This document shows positions 1 through 8,108 of a DNA stretch of 64,000 nt, in pieces. The DNA is from Streptomyces sp. NRRL F-5135 (GTDB taxonomy: Bacteria > Actinomycetota > Actinomycetes > Streptomycetales > Streptomycetaceae). The position numbers were made by a program, and so were the translations under genes. Numbering within the stretch: position 1 is the stretch's first letter; each line of letters starts with the position of its first letter. Location: assembly GCF_000719775.1 (NCBI RefSeq), contig NZ_JOHR01000013.1, positions 124,001-188,000 of the forward strand. Reading direction: 5' to 3'. The notes below the pieces were generated by a model. It was given only the letters and a program-made list of their open reading frames with translations, did not search any database and was not told where the DNA came from.

Positions 1-453
1 ACCATGCTGCGCACCGACAGCGGCAAGGCGCTGCCGGTCGTACGGGGCTGGCTGGCCGACGGCGCGAAGGCACCGGCGCCGCCACGGGGCGAGGTCACGG
101 TCACCGGGGCGCTCCAGGCGTCGGAGTCCACCGGGTCGGACGGGGTGCACACGAGCGGCGGGCTGCCGGAGGGGCAGCTCGGCATGATCAGCGCGGCATC
201 GCTGGTCAATGTCGTGCCGTACGACGTCTACAACGCCTGGATCACCGTGGACCGGGCGGCGGACGGGCTGCGGGCCGTACCGGCGTCCGCCCCGCAGAAC
301 AGCGGACTGGACCTGAAGGCGTTCCAGAACCTCGGCTACACCGGCGAGTGGTTCGTGTTCGCCGGTTTCGTGGTCTTCATGTGGTTCCGGCTGTTCCGCC
401 GCGAGGTCGAGACCGCGAAGGACCGGGCGCTGGGCCTGGAAACGGCGGCCTGA
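1..453 (+). CDS. SURF1 family cytochrome oxidase assembly protein, C-terminal part
   Basis: This is the 3' end of a gene that enters from the left edge; the frame is open from base 1, so the ATG at 4 is not the true start. The last 150 residues fit the SURF1 family: a periplasm-side domain containing VNVVPYDVYNAW, followed by NLGYTGEWFVFAGFVVFMWFR, which is the second, C-terminal membrane helix that normally closes the protein. SURF1 proteins help insert haem a into cytochrome c oxidase at the cytoplasmic membrane. The protein ends with a short charged cytoplasmic tail. A perfect 22-bp GC palindrome begins two bases after the stop and probably ends the transcript. Family assignment is firm; the N-terminal half cannot be seen. 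Confidence 0.88.
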   Translation, partial: TMLRTDSGKALPVVRGWLADGAKAPAPPRGEVTVTGALQASESTGSDGVHTSGGLPEGQLGMISAASLVNVVPYDVYNAWITVDRAADGLRAVPASAPQNSGLDLKAFQNLGYTGEWFVFAGFVVFMWFRLFRREVETAKDRALGLETAA

Positions 454-454
454 G

Positions 455-476
455 CCGGCGCCGCGCGCGGCGCCGG
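455..476 (+). terminator. Palindromic hairpin after SURF1 gene
   Basis: A perfect 22-bp GC palindrome with 11-bp half sites (CCGGCGCCGCG and its complement) starts two bases after the stop codon. There is no T tract, which is usual for Streptomyces terminators. The remaining sequence to 650 has only a short direct repeat (cttcggagagcgc twice, near 533-558). Confidence 0.5.
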
Positions 477-650
477 GCCCTGCCGGAAGGGCTCGGGTCC
501 GGCGGGCCCGCGGGGCGCCCCTTCCGAGCGGGCCTTCGGAGAGCGCCTTCGGAGAGCGCCGGCCCGTTGCCGACCGTTGGCGCGCCGACCGGGGCGGGGC
601 AGCTGCGTCTCCTCCGGCCTCGGCCGCGCCACCGGGCGGGTACGCTCGGC

Positions 651-668
651 GCCGCGTCATGACGCGGC
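651..668 (-). terminator. 18-bp palindrome across the stop codon of the sigma-linked membrane protein gene
   Basis: GCCGCGTCA followed by its exact complement TGACGCGGC overlaps the TGA stop at 657-659 of the leftward gene. It can form a hairpin at the 3' end of the operon; the perfect symmetry leaves little loop, so it may act only as an mRNA-stabilising stem. Confidence 0.35.
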
Positions 669-2165
669 GATGGCTCCGGTCCGGTAGATCGTGCCGACGC
701 AGGCGTTGGGGATCGTCGTCTGCGCGAAGGGCGCGCCCGCCTGCGGAACGTGCGACACCGACACGCTGCCGTCCGCCGTCCCGCCCGTGTCGTAGCCGAG
801 CTGCGGCTCCACGTTCGAGCCGTCCGAACCCGATCCGGGGTTCGCCCCCGGGTCCGTACCTCCGCCGCCCGCACCCGAGGAGCTGCCCTCGGTGGGCGTC
901 GGACCGGGCGAGGGCCCGACGGGCTGACAGCTCTCCGAGGGCACCCAGGCGAACCGCACCTCGTACGCCCCGCTCGGCGCCAGCGTCAGCGTCGACGCCT
1001 CCTGGGACGGATCGGGCAGGCCGGGTGCCGGGTCTCCCGCCGCGTGCCGCACGACGGTGATCCTGCTTCCGTCGGCCGCGCCGCTCGCCTGGGTGCCGAC
1101 CGTTCCGGAGTCGGTGACGGTACAGGTGGTGCCCGAGACATTGGCGATACGGAAGGTGCCGTACACCGTGCCGGAGGCGTCCGGCGCGCCCGCTTCCGCG
1201 GCGGCGACCTGGAGCTGGCCCGCGACGCAGAGGGACGAGGACGCGACGGAACCCCCGCCGGGCTTGTCCGCGCCGCCCTTGGTGCCCTCCGACGTGTTGG
1301 GGGCGTGCTCCTCCGGCTTCGCCTTCTTCCCCGGCTCGTCCTCGTCGACGGTGGACACCTTGTCGGACGGACGGTCCGGGTCGTCGTGCGGGCTGTCGGG
1401 CCGCCGGTCGGGGTCCGTGTCGTCGTGTGACTCCTGGCCGTGGCCCGCGTTCACGGACTGCTTGTTCACCGCGGTGCCGGAGTTCGCGACGTGGACGAAC
1501 GCCGGTACCGCCGTGCTCAGCAGCAGGGCCGCGGCCGCCATGCCGACGACGGCCTGGCGCTTTCTGGCCCGCCGGGCCGGTACCGCCTTGCGCAGATGGT
1601 CGAGGGCGTCGTCGGCGGGACGGAGGTCCGCGACAGCGCTGTGCATCAGGCGTCGAAGCGCCAGTTCGTCGTCGTCGAAGCCGTCCGAACCGTCGGGACC
1701 GTCCGAGCCGTCGAGGCTGACGCTGTGCAACTGGGCACCCGGAAAAGCGCCCGTGCCGCGATCACGGTCAGGGCCAGGGGCAAGGCCAGGGCCACGATCA
1801 GGGTCAGGGGCACCGGCGTCGTTGTTGCCGTCGGCCGTGGCTTCCACCGTGGCTTTCACCGTGGCTTCCACCGGGCCTTCCGCCCTACCTCGCGCCGAGC
1901 TCTGTGCCGCGTCCTCTGCTGTGCCGTCGGTCGCGCTCAGAGGCTCGTCCGGTGACACGGCCGACGCCGCGTCCGCCGCTGGGGACGCGGCGGGGCCTTC
2001 GAGGCCGCTCTGTCCGTTTTCCGGCCCGTTGTTCACAATGTCGTTTCCAGTCAGATCGTTCAACCGCGTATCCCGGTCCGCCGGATCGCTTCCCCGGCTC
2101 TCGTCACGGCTCCCCCCACGGCCGTCGCCGCCGCGGAAGCCGCGCCGGTCCCTCCAGGCACTCAT
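657..2165 (-). CDS. Sigma-factor-linked single-pass membrane protein (anti-sigma-like, putative)
   Basis: 502 residues. The first ~240 are acidic, Asp/Ala/Pro-rich and low complexity; then comes a helical stretch (ALRRLMHSAVADLRPADDALDHLRKAVPARRARKR) followed by one membrane helix near residues 200-222 (VVGMAAAALLLSTAVPAFV), a charged Pro/Asp-rich linker, and a C-terminal extracytoplasmic beta-rich domain with three Cys that resembles DUF4232-type domains. Its ATG overlaps the stop of the upstream ECF sigma gene (ATGA), so the two are translationally coupled. That arrangement, with a cytoplasmic helix, one TM and an outside domain, fits a membrane anti-sigma factor, but I see no zinc-binding HxxxCxxC motif, so the role is inferred from context only. 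Confidence 0.6.
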   Translation of the reverse strand: MSAWRDRRGFRGGDGRGGSRDESRGSDPADRDTRLNDLTGNDIVNNGPENGQSGLEGPAASPAADAASAVSPDEPLSATDGTAEDAAQSSARGRAEGPVEATVKATVEATADGNNDAGAPDPDRGPGLAPGPDRDRGTGAFPGAQLHSVSLDGSDGPDGSDGFDDDELALRRLMHSAVADLRPADDALDHLRKAVPARRARKRQAVVGMAAAALLLSTAVPAFVHVANSGTAVNKQSVNAGHGQESHDDTDPDRRPDSPHDDPDRPSDKVSTVDEDEPGKKAKPEEHAPNTSEGTKGGADKPGGGSVASSSLCVAGQLQVAAAEAGAPDASGTVYGTFRIANVSGTTCTVTDSGTVGTQASGAADGSRITVVRHAAGDPAPGLPDPSQEASTLTLAPSGAYEVRFAWVPSESCQPVGPSPGPTPTEGSSSGAGGGGTDPGANPGSGSDGSNVEPQLGYDTGGTADGSVSVSHVPQAGAPFAQTTIPNACVGTIYRTGAIAAS

Positions 2166-2986
2166 GTCGTGGCCTCCATGGCGACGCGCAGCGCCGCGAT
2201 ACCGCGGGAGCCGTACGCCTTCACCGAACCGAGGGATATCCCCAGCGTCTCGGCGACCTGCGCCTCGGTCATGTCCGCGAAGTACCGCAGGGAGAGCACC
2301 TCGCGCTGGCGCCGCTGGAGCCCGCGCATCGCCTTGATCAGCGCGTCCCGCTCCAGCAGGTCGTACGCGCCCTCCTCCGCGCTCGCCATGTCGGGCATGG
2401 GCTTCGAGAGGAGCTTGAGCCCGAGAATACGGCGGCGCAGCGCGGACCGGGACAGGTTCACCACGGTCTGCCGCAGGTACGCGAGCGTCTTCTCCGGCTC
2501 CCGTACGCGGCTGCGCGCCGAGTGGACCCGGATGAACGCCTCCTGGACGACGTCCTCACAGGAGGCGGTGTCGTCCAGCAGGAGGGCCGCGAGACCGAGC
2601 AGCGAACGGTAGTGCGCACGGTAGGTCTCGGTGAGATGGTCGACAGTGGTGCCCGCAGCCATCGCTTCGTCAGGACTCCCGCGCCGGGAGGACGGCGACA
2701 GGGGCGACTTCGCGGCCTTCGGACTCTTCGACGCCCCGGACGGACCGACCGGAACGCCCGGCGCCCCCGGCACACCCGACGGATCCGTCGCGTCCGCCGG
2801 CGCCGCGGGTGACGCCGGCGAAGGCACGCGAGCCGGCCGCGCGGCCGGCATGGGCGCGATCACCGGCATGCCACCGGACGCACGGGAACGCCGAAGCGGG
2901 CGCACGGTCGCGTCGCGCACCGGGACGACCGCCGCGTCGCGTGCCGGAACGGCTTCCGCGATATCGAGAACCTCTGCCACTGCCAC
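2162..2986 (-). CDS. ECF RNA polymerase sigma factor, SigE-type subfamily
   Basis: 274 residues from a GTG. The conserved sigma part begins only near residue 110: region 2 (YRAHYRSLLGLAALLLDD...CEDVVQEAFIRVH) and region 4 (LQRRQREVLSLRYFADMTEAQVAETLGISLGSVKAYGSRGIAAL, a helix-turn-helix for the -35 element). The first ~105 residues are Ala/Pro/Arg-rich without recognisable domain, and no ribosome site precedes the GTG, so the true start may be internal (for example the Met in GGMPVIAPMP). It is followed with a 4-bp overlap by the membrane protein, its likely partner or regulator. It recruits RNA polymerase to an unknown regulon, presumably a cell-surface signal response. Confidence 0.85.
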   Translation of the reverse strand: MAVAEVLDIAEAVPARDAAVVPVRDATVRPLRRSRASGGMPVIAPMPAARPARVPSPASPAAPADATDPSGVPGAPGVPVGPSGASKSPKAAKSPLSPSSRRGSPDEAMAAGTTVDHLTETYRAHYRSLLGLAALLLDDTASCEDVVQEAFIRVHSARSRVREPEKTLAYLRQTVVNLSRSALRRRILGLKLLSKPMPDMASAEEGAYDLLERDALIKAMRGLQRRQREVLSLRYFADMTEAQVAETLGISLGSVKAYGSRGIAALRVAMEATT

Positions 2987-3337
2987 GTCTGTTGGACACG
3001 CTTCCCCCCGTCAGGGTTGTACGTGCACGCGATCTCGTCCGACGCTGCACCAATTAGCCTCATACGCCCCGCTCTCCCCCTATGCCCCATATCTGCGGCA
3101 CCCCTGAAGGGTGACCGCAGAGACGCGTCCCGGCCGCCGGCGGTTGCAGTGTTTTCGAGGTGCTCTCGCGGGAGGACGGGACGCGCGTTGCCGCATACAA
3201 GAACGTCCCAGCTCAAGCGGTTCGGATCACAAGCTTGCGCACGGGACGTTCAGGACGTTCACGAATCCTACAAAGTTTAAGGACACCCTGGCGCCCGGGT
3301 TATGTCCAGGGCCGGTACGCACCGGCCGTCGGCCCGC
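2987..3337. other. Intergenic region between ECF sigma gene and asd
   Basis: About 350 bp with no coding signal. It should hold the promoter of the leftward sigma gene (AT-richer stretch near 3050-3065, 'aattagcctcatacg') and, at its right end, the asd terminator hairpin at 3310-3327. I saw no clear RNA gene. Confidence 0.6.
3310..3327 (-). terminator. Hairpin terminator of ask-asd operon
   Basis: GGCCGGT, loop ACGC, ACCGGCC: a perfect 7-bp stem 10 bases beyond the asd stop on the minus strand, with no T run. Confidence 0.45.
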
Positions 3338-4567
3338 CTACCGCCGCGCCGACAGCTCCGCCGCGACGGCCTCGGCGATCTGCGCGCTGTTCAGCGCCGC
3401 GCCCTTGCGGAGGTTGTCGCCGCAGACGAACAGCTCCAGCGCCCGCGGGTCGTCCAGCGAGCGCCGTACGCGCCCGACCCAGACCGGGTCCGTCCCCACC
3501 ACGTCCGCCGGCGTGGGGAAGTCGCCCGCCTCCGGGTCGTCGAACAGCACCACTCCCGGCGCGGTCGCCAGGATCTCGTGCGCCCGCTCCACGCTGATCT
3601 CCTGCTCGAAACGCGCGTGCACCGTCTGGGAATGTCCGGTGATCACCGGTACGCGGACGCAGGTGGCCGTGACCCTCAGCTCCGGCAGGCCCAGGACCTT
3701 CCGGGTCTCCTCCCGGATCGCCAGCTCCTCCGACGACCAGCCGTCCTCCCCGGCCGAACCGGCCCAGGGCACGACATTGAGCGCCAGCGGGGCGGGGAAG
3801 GGGCCGGTGGCGTCCCCCACCGCGCGGCGCACATCGCCGGGGTGCGTGCCCAGCTCCGTACCGGCGACGAGGGAGAGCTGATCCCGCAGCGCGGTGACAC
3901 CGTCAGGCCCCGCCGCGCTGACCGCCTGGTACGAGGAGACCACCAGTTCGCGCACGCCGAACTCGGCGTGCAGCGCGCCCACCGCGACGATCATCGACAG
4001 GGTGCCGCAGCCCGGCCCGGCGACGATGCCGCGCGGCCGGGACCGTACGGCATGGGGGTTCAGCTCCGGTACGACCAGCGGTACGTCGGGGTCCATCCGG
4101 AACGCGGACGAGTTGTCCACGACGACCGCGCCCTTCGCGGCCGCGATCGGTGCCCAATGGGCGGACACGGTGTCCGGTACGAGGAACAGCGCGACGTCCA
4201 CGCCGTCGAGCGCTTCCTCGGAGAGTTCGACGACCTCGATCGCCTCGCCCCGCACGGAGAGCTCGCGAGTGTCCGGGAGGCCGCGACCGTCCGGGTGCGC
4301 GGGACCGCGACCGTCCGGGTGCGCGGGACCGCGACCGTCCGGGTGCGCGGGACCGCGGCCGTCGGAACGCGCGGGGGCCCGGCCGCCGGAGCGCGCGTGA
4401 CCGCCGCGGCCGGCGGCCGTACGGGGATCGGCGCGTACGCCCGTACGCGGCGAGGCGATCAGCCGGATGTCGCCCCAGACGTCGGCGTGCTGCGACAGGA
4501 TCTGGAGCGTGACGGCACCGACGGCCCCGGTCGCTCCCACGACCGCGAGCGTCGGCCCGCCGTTCAT
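3338..4567 (-). CDS. asd: Aspartate-semialdehyde dehydrogenase with a repeat insert
   Basis: Reduces aspartyl phosphate to aspartate semialdehyde, the branch point to lysine/DAP, methionine and threonine. The start is the ATG at 4567 (MNGGPTLAVVGATGAVG), which opens directly into the NADP-binding GATGAVG motif; the 28-bp gap to ask fits an operon. The protein is 409 residues, about 65 longer than usual, because residues ~41-105 are an Arg/Gly/Pro insert containing PDGRGPAH repeats between the first Rossmann strands. The active-site loop reads GPGCGT (Cys187) where many homologues have NPNC, and SSYQAVS follows. The motif FVCGDNLRKGAALN near the C-terminus is normal. The insert and the altered loop make this a divergent ask-linked form; Streptomyces often have a second asd elsewhere. 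Confidence 0.9.
   Translation of the reverse strand: MNGGPTLAVVGATGAVGAVTLQILSQHADVWGDIRLIASPRTGVRADPRTAAGRGGHARSGGRAPARSDGRGPAHPDGRGPAHPDGRGPAHPDGRGLPDTRELSVRGEAIEVVELSEEALDGVDVALFLVPDTVSAHWAPIAAAKGAVVVDNSSAFRMDPDVPLVVPELNPHAVRSRPRGIVAGPGCGTLSMIVAVGALHAEFGVRELVVSSYQAVSAAGPDGVTALRDQLSLVAGTELGTHPGDVRRAVGDATGPFPAPLALNVVPWAGSAGEDGWSSEELAIREETRKVLGLPELRVTATCVRVPVITGHSQTVHARFEQEISVERAHEILATAPGVVLFDDPEAGDFPTPADVVGTDPVWVGRVRRSLDDPRALELFVCGDNLRKGAALNSAQIAEAVAAELSARR
4281..4376 (-). repeat. 24-bp tandem repeat inside asd
   Basis: Three perfect 24-bp copies (4281-4304, 4305-4328, 4329-4352) and a fourth degenerate copy to 4376. In the asd frame each unit encodes PDGRGPAH, so copy-number change keeps the frame. 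Confidence 0.9.
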
Positions 4568-4595
4568 CGCACGGGACCTCCGGCCGGGCGGCGGT

Positions 4596-5117
4596 TCATC
4601 GTCCGGTGCCTCCGTAGACCACGGCCTCGTCGGAGTCGCTGTCGAGCCCGAAGGCGCTGTGCACGGCGCGCACCGCTTCCTTGACCTCGTCCGCACGCGT
4701 GACGACCGAGATGCGGATCTCTGATGTCGAGATGAGCTCGATGTTCACCCCCGCGTCCGACAGCGCCTCGAAGAAGCCGGCCGTGACGCCCGGGTTGGTC
4801 TTCATGCCGGCGCCGACGAGCGAGATCTTGGCGATCTGGTCGTCGTAGCGGAGCGACTCGAAGCCGATCGTGGACTTCGTCTTCTCCAGCGCGTCGATGG
4901 CCTTGCGGCCCTCGGCCTTCGGCAGCGTGAACGAGATGTCGGTCAGGCCCGTCGACGCGGCGGAGACGTTCTGCACCACCATGTCGATGTTGATTTCGTT
5001 GTTCGCGATGGCGCGGAAGATCGTCGCCGCCTCGCCGGGCTTGTCGGGGACGCCGACGACCGTGATCTTCGCCTCGGAGGTGTCATGGGCGACACCGGAG
5101 ATGATGGCCTGCTCCAC
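4596..5117 (-). CDS. ask: Aspartate kinase beta subunit from an in-frame internal start (probable)
   Basis: In Gram-positive aspartokinases of the alpha2beta2 type, a second start inside the gene gives a beta subunit made only of the ACT domains. Here a GTG at 5117 ([22 protein letters not shown]) sits at the equivalent point, with AGGGG about 9 bases upstream. The product would be 173 residues. Seen: start, spacing and conserved ACT boundary. Inferred: that it is used. Confidence 0.55.
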   Translation of the reverse strand: MEQAIISGVAHDTSEAKITVVGVPDKPGEAATIFRAIANNEINIDMVVQNVSAASTGLTDISFTLPKAEGRKAIDALEKTKSTIGFESLRYDDQIAKISLVGAGMKTNPGVTAGFFEALSDAGVNIELISTSEIRISVVTRADEVKEAVRAVHSAFGLDSDSDEAVVYGGTGR

Positions 5118-5864
5118 CTTGCGGTCCCCTTGCTCGTTGCTGACCCATGTGCCCTGAAGGCCCGAGAAGGAGGAGCGTACATGGATCGGGATGTTGTAAC
5201 GGCGTGCGTACTCCACGCACCGGTGCAGCAGCACCTTGGAGCCGGAGCTGGCGAGCTCCAGCATGTCCTCGAAGGAGATCCGGTCGATCTTCCGGGCCTT
5301 CGGCACGACCCTCGGGTCGGCGGTGAAGACACCGTCCACATCGGTGTAGATCTCGCAGACCTCGGCGTCCAGCGCGGCCGCGAGCGCGACGGCGGTGGTG
5401 TCCGAGCCGCCACGCCCCAGGGTGGTGATGTCCTTCTTGTCCTGGGACACCCCCTGGAAGCCCGCGACGATGGCGATGTTGCCCTCGTCCAGCGCCGTAC
5501 GGATCCGGCCCGGCGTGACATCGATGATGCGCGCCTTGTTGTGGACCGAGTCGGTGATGACGCCCGCCTGGCTACCGGTGAACGACTGGGCCTCGTGACC
5601 CAGGTTTTTGATCGCCATCGCCAGCAGAGCCATGGAGATACGCTCTCCGGCGGTCAGCAGCATGTCGAACTCACGCCCGGCAGGGATCGGCGATACCTGC
5701 CCGGCGAGATCGATCAACTCGTCCGTCGTGTCACCCATCGCCGACACCACGACGACCACTTGGTGGCCGTTCTTCTTGGCATCGACGATCCGCTTGGCGA
5801 CCCGCTTGATGCCCTCGGCATCGGCGACGGAGGAGCCTCCGTACTTCTGCACGACAAGGCCCAC
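4596..5864 (-). CDS. ask: Aspartate kinase (aspartokinase), alpha subunit
   Basis: Phosphorylates aspartate, the first step of the aspartate amino acid family. The start is the GTG at 5864 ([15 protein letters not shown]), preceded by GAGGAG; upstream codons lack family similarity. 422 residues. The N-terminal kinase domain shows KYGGSS at 6-11, a [13 protein letters not shown] segment and [16 protein letters not shown]; two ACT domains follow from about residue 265 ([17 protein letters not shown]... and [22 protein letters not shown]), the sites of lysine/threonine feedback. Residues from ~250 can also be made separately as a beta subunit (see the internal start). asd follows 28 bp downstream. 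Confidence 0.95.
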   Translation of the reverse strand: MGLVVQKYGGSSVADAEGIKRVAKRIVDAKKNGHQVVVVVSAMGDTTDELIDLAGQVSPIPAGREFDMLLTAGERISMALLAMAIKNLGHEAQSFTGSQAGVITDSVHNKARIIDVTPGRIRTALDEGNIAIVAGFQGVSQDKKDITTLGRGGSDTTAVALAAALDAEVCEIYTDVDGVFTADPRVVPKARKIDRISFEDMLELASSGSKVLLHRCVEYARRYNIPIHVRSSFSGLQGTWVSNEQGDRKVEQAIISGVAHDTSEAKITVVGVPDKPGEAATIFRAIANNEINIDMVVQNVSAASTGLTDISFTLPKAEGRKAIDALEKTKSTIGFESLRYDDQIAKISLVGAGMKTNPGVTAGFFEALSDAGVNIELISTSEIRISVVTRADEVKEAVRAVHSAFGLDSDSDEAVVYGGTGR

Positions 5865-6083
5865 GTGCGCTCCTCGCTCAGTCCATTGCTGTCGGCTCAG
5901 TTTAACGAGCAACCGCGGAACGACCCGGACATATCGCATCGTGAGATGACCCGCTCACGTGCCGAACGCCGACGTCGGCTCACAGCCGCTCGCTGACCAT
6001 GCATGCCCCGGATGCCGTAGGGCACGCGGGAACGTGTGACGGGTCACACGCGCCGGAGGCGCCGGTCCGCGGGCGTCCGGCCC

Positions 6084-7244
6084 TTAAGTCCGCGTAGTCC
6101 TTGAGCTTCTCGCCGGGCGAACCGGCTCCGAGGGCTCCCGGCCGGAGGAGTGCGCTCTGGGTCGGCCGGGGGACCGGGCGGGCCTTGAAGCCGGCCGCCG
6201 CGCGGAGCTCCGCGGCCCGGCGGGCCGCGCGCGGAGCTCCGCGGCCCGCCGGGCCACGCCGACGTCGACCGGCACGGCGCGGAAGGTGTCCGGGATCCCG
6301 TCCAGGACAACCCCGGCCTCCTCCGCCACGTCGTAGGCGGCCATCTCCTTCCGGCATTCGACACAGACCCCTCTGATCAGCGTCACCACCGTCTCGGGCT
6401 GTTCGCAGGTGACGCACTCCATGAGCGCGTAATTGATGTGCGCGGGCGCACTCGCGCTCGCCGGCTCGGGCGGCATCTTCGTCTCCAGTCGGTTGCGGGC
6501 GATCGCCACGGGGCTGTGCATCGGATGCGGCAGCCCGGCGGTCAGGGAGCGAGTGAGGTGGTCCGGCGTCGCCCCGCGCGCCAGCCACTGGGCCGCGAGC
6601 GACTCGAGCGCGGCGCAGTCGGCCGCGGACAGGGCCATACGGGGTTCGGCGCGGCCGAGCCGCGCGAGGGTGCGGTAGGCGACGGACGGGGTGGCGGGAA
6701 GGACCGGGGTCTCGGGCCCCGCCTCGGGCGTGCGTTCCGGTGACGTCGGCCTCGGGTCCGGGACGGGTACGGGCGCCGGGTCCGGTGTGCTTACGGGCCC
6801 CTGTGCGGCCTCCTGCCCGGCTCCGCGCTCCAGTTCCGTGAGGTCGACGCCGCGCAGGCTCGCGACGTACGCCTTCCACCAGTCGTCCTCCCGCGCCGTC
6901 CGGGAGAAGTACGTCCGCGTCACCCAGCGACAACTGTTGTCCTCGACCACCAGGTGTTCCCGTACGCGCCGCAAGTGCCCGGCGTCGGAAAGGAACTTGA
7001 GCGCCTTGGAGCAGGCGGCCCGGCCGTAGTCGGCCACGTGCTTGGCCAGCGCCTTGTACCCGATCAGGGCGCCGTCGGGCAGCCGATCGATGTACGAGGC
7101 GACGACGGCTTCCCTCGTGCGCAGATGTGCGAAGTCGGCCGTGCCACGTGGGAGTTGTCCGGGCGCGGAGCGCTTGCCGTAACCCGTTTTGGCCAACGGG
7201 TGCACGGGAGCGGGCAGGGCGGCACCAGGCTCGCGGTAAGCCAC
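6084..7244 (-). CDS. Winged-helix DNA-binding protein with C-terminal zinc ribbon (paralogue 1)
   Basis: 386 residues from a GTG (MAYREPGAALPAP) with AAAGG upstream. The N-terminal 120 residues form a winged helix-like unit (VVASYIDRLPDGALIGYKALAKHVADYGRAACSKALKFLSDAGHLRRVREHL). A Pro-rich linker follows, then a helical domain (LARLGRAEPRMALSAADCAALESLAAQWLARGATPDHLTRSLTAGLP), then CxxC...CxxC (CVTCEQ...GVCVECRKEM), a likely zinc ribbon, and an Arg/Pro-rich tail. The same architecture occurs in the genes at 26711 and 54024. The upstream region is cut by the transposase remnant. It is a probable transcription regulator; target unknown. Confidence 0.65.
   Translation of the reverse strand: MAYREPGAALPAPVHPLAKTGYGKRSAPGQLPRGTADFAHLRTREAVVASYIDRLPDGALIGYKALAKHVADYGRAACSKALKFLSDAGHLRRVREHLVVEDNSCRWVTRTYFSRTAREDDWWKAYVASLRGVDLTELERGAGQEAAQGPVSTPDPAPVPVPDPRPTSPERTPEAGPETPVLPATPSVAYRTLARLGRAEPRMALSAADCAALESLAAQWLARGATPDHLTRSLTAGLPHPMHSPVAIARNRLETKMPPEPASASAPAHINYALMECVTCEQPETVVTLIRGVCVECRKEMAAYDVAEEAGVVLDGIPDTFRAVPVDVGVARRAAELRARPAGPRSSARRPASRPARSPGRPRAHSSGREPSEPVRPARSSRTTRT
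6201..6248. repeat. 29-bp-period direct repeat with SacI-type palindromes in the 3' part of the winged-helix gene
   Basis: Two identical 19-bp blocks (CGCGGAGCTCCGCGGCCCG) at 6201-6219 and 6230-6248, each holding the palindrome CGCGGAGCTCCGCG. They lie in coding sequence and give the ARRAAELRARPAGPRSSA part of the tail. Confidence 0.7.
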
Positions 7245-7321
7245 GATCGAACCTTTTCTTCGATTCGCCGGTGAGGCCCCGGATTTGGTGGTGGTACACC
7301 AGCCGGGGCCGCTTAATGCTG

Positions 7322-8073
7322 CGAACGCCAAGCTTGTTTTTTATGGTCTGACCTGGCCACGTTCGGCGATGGTCTCGGGTCGCTTGACGGTTTTGCCCAC
7401 GTCGTAGCGGTTGGCGGGGTGCCGGTTCTTCGAGCCGGGCGGGCGTCCGGGGCCAGGTCGGTTGGGTTTGGGCGCACGAGCCGGGCAGGGCAGGTTCGGG
7501 CGGAGGTTCCTGAACCCCCGGCGGACCCGGGCGGGGGTGAGTCGGCCGGGCTCGGCTGGCTTCTCCCAGGGGTGGCGGAGGTCCGCGGCCAGCGGCCGGG
7601 CGAGGCGGATTTGGGTGTGGGCGGCGATGACCAGCCAGGTCCACCGGTCCGCCGCCTGGGGCGTGCGGAGCCAGTGGCTGACGTCGACCGCAAGGACCAG
7701 ACGCCCGTCGGCGGCCTGCGGCACGGGCAGGCCGGCCACTACCTGGCGCAAGCGGGGCACGTCCACGATCCCGCGGTTCAGCGCGTCGTACATCGCGCCG
7801 TGGCCGCGTCGGTGCTCGGCCACGAGCGTGAGGTCCACCGGCGAGGTCACCGGACCGTCCGCGCAGAGCAACGCGTCCACGAGCTCGAACAGTTCGTCCC
7901 CGCGCGCGGTCAGGCAGTCGAATAAGTCGTCCCGGAAGCGTGACGCTTGCGCGAACGCTTCCCCGGGATCGGTGTCAGGCAGCAGACTCACCTTCACGGT
8001 CTTCGTCTTGATCGGTGCACCTTGGTCGGAGCACATGATCAGACGAAGGCCGCCCCAGCGTCCGACGAACGCC
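7322..8073. mobile_element. Remnant of an insertion sequence with possible 8-bp flanking repeats
   Basis: The transposase remnant is bracketed by CGAACGCC at 7322-7329 and 8066-8073, which might be a target duplication. I could not find convincing terminal inverted repeats, so the element ends are uncertain. The right flank (8074-8108) carries no gene. Confidence 0.35.
7341..8036 (-). pseudogene. Transposase gene with an internal in-frame deletion
   Basis: The 231-residue frame has the N-terminus of a large IS701/DDE-like transposase family common in Streptomyces (PDTDPGEAFAQASRFRDDLFDCLTARGDELFELVDALLCADGPV...LVLAVDVSHWLR) joined directly to the C-terminus (RWTWLVIAAHTQIRLARPLAADLRHPWEKPAEPGRLTPARVRRGFRNLR...GPGRPPGSKN). 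Full-length members, as I know them, are roughly 400-480 residues with the catalytic acidic residues in the missing middle. The join lies near residue 121 (WLR/TPQAADRW), about 7673-7680. The frame is still open, so a short protein could be made, but it should not transpose. Its insertion probably removed the native upstream region of the neighbouring winged-helix gene. Confidence 0.75.
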
Positions 8074-8108
8074 TAGGTGAGCAGGCAAGTTCGAGGCTCA
8101 TTTCGACC

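Noticed and set aside
3219..3260. Possible tRNA T-arm (GGTTCGGATC near 3220)
   Set aside because: No acceptor stem, anticodon arm or D-arm could be built around it.
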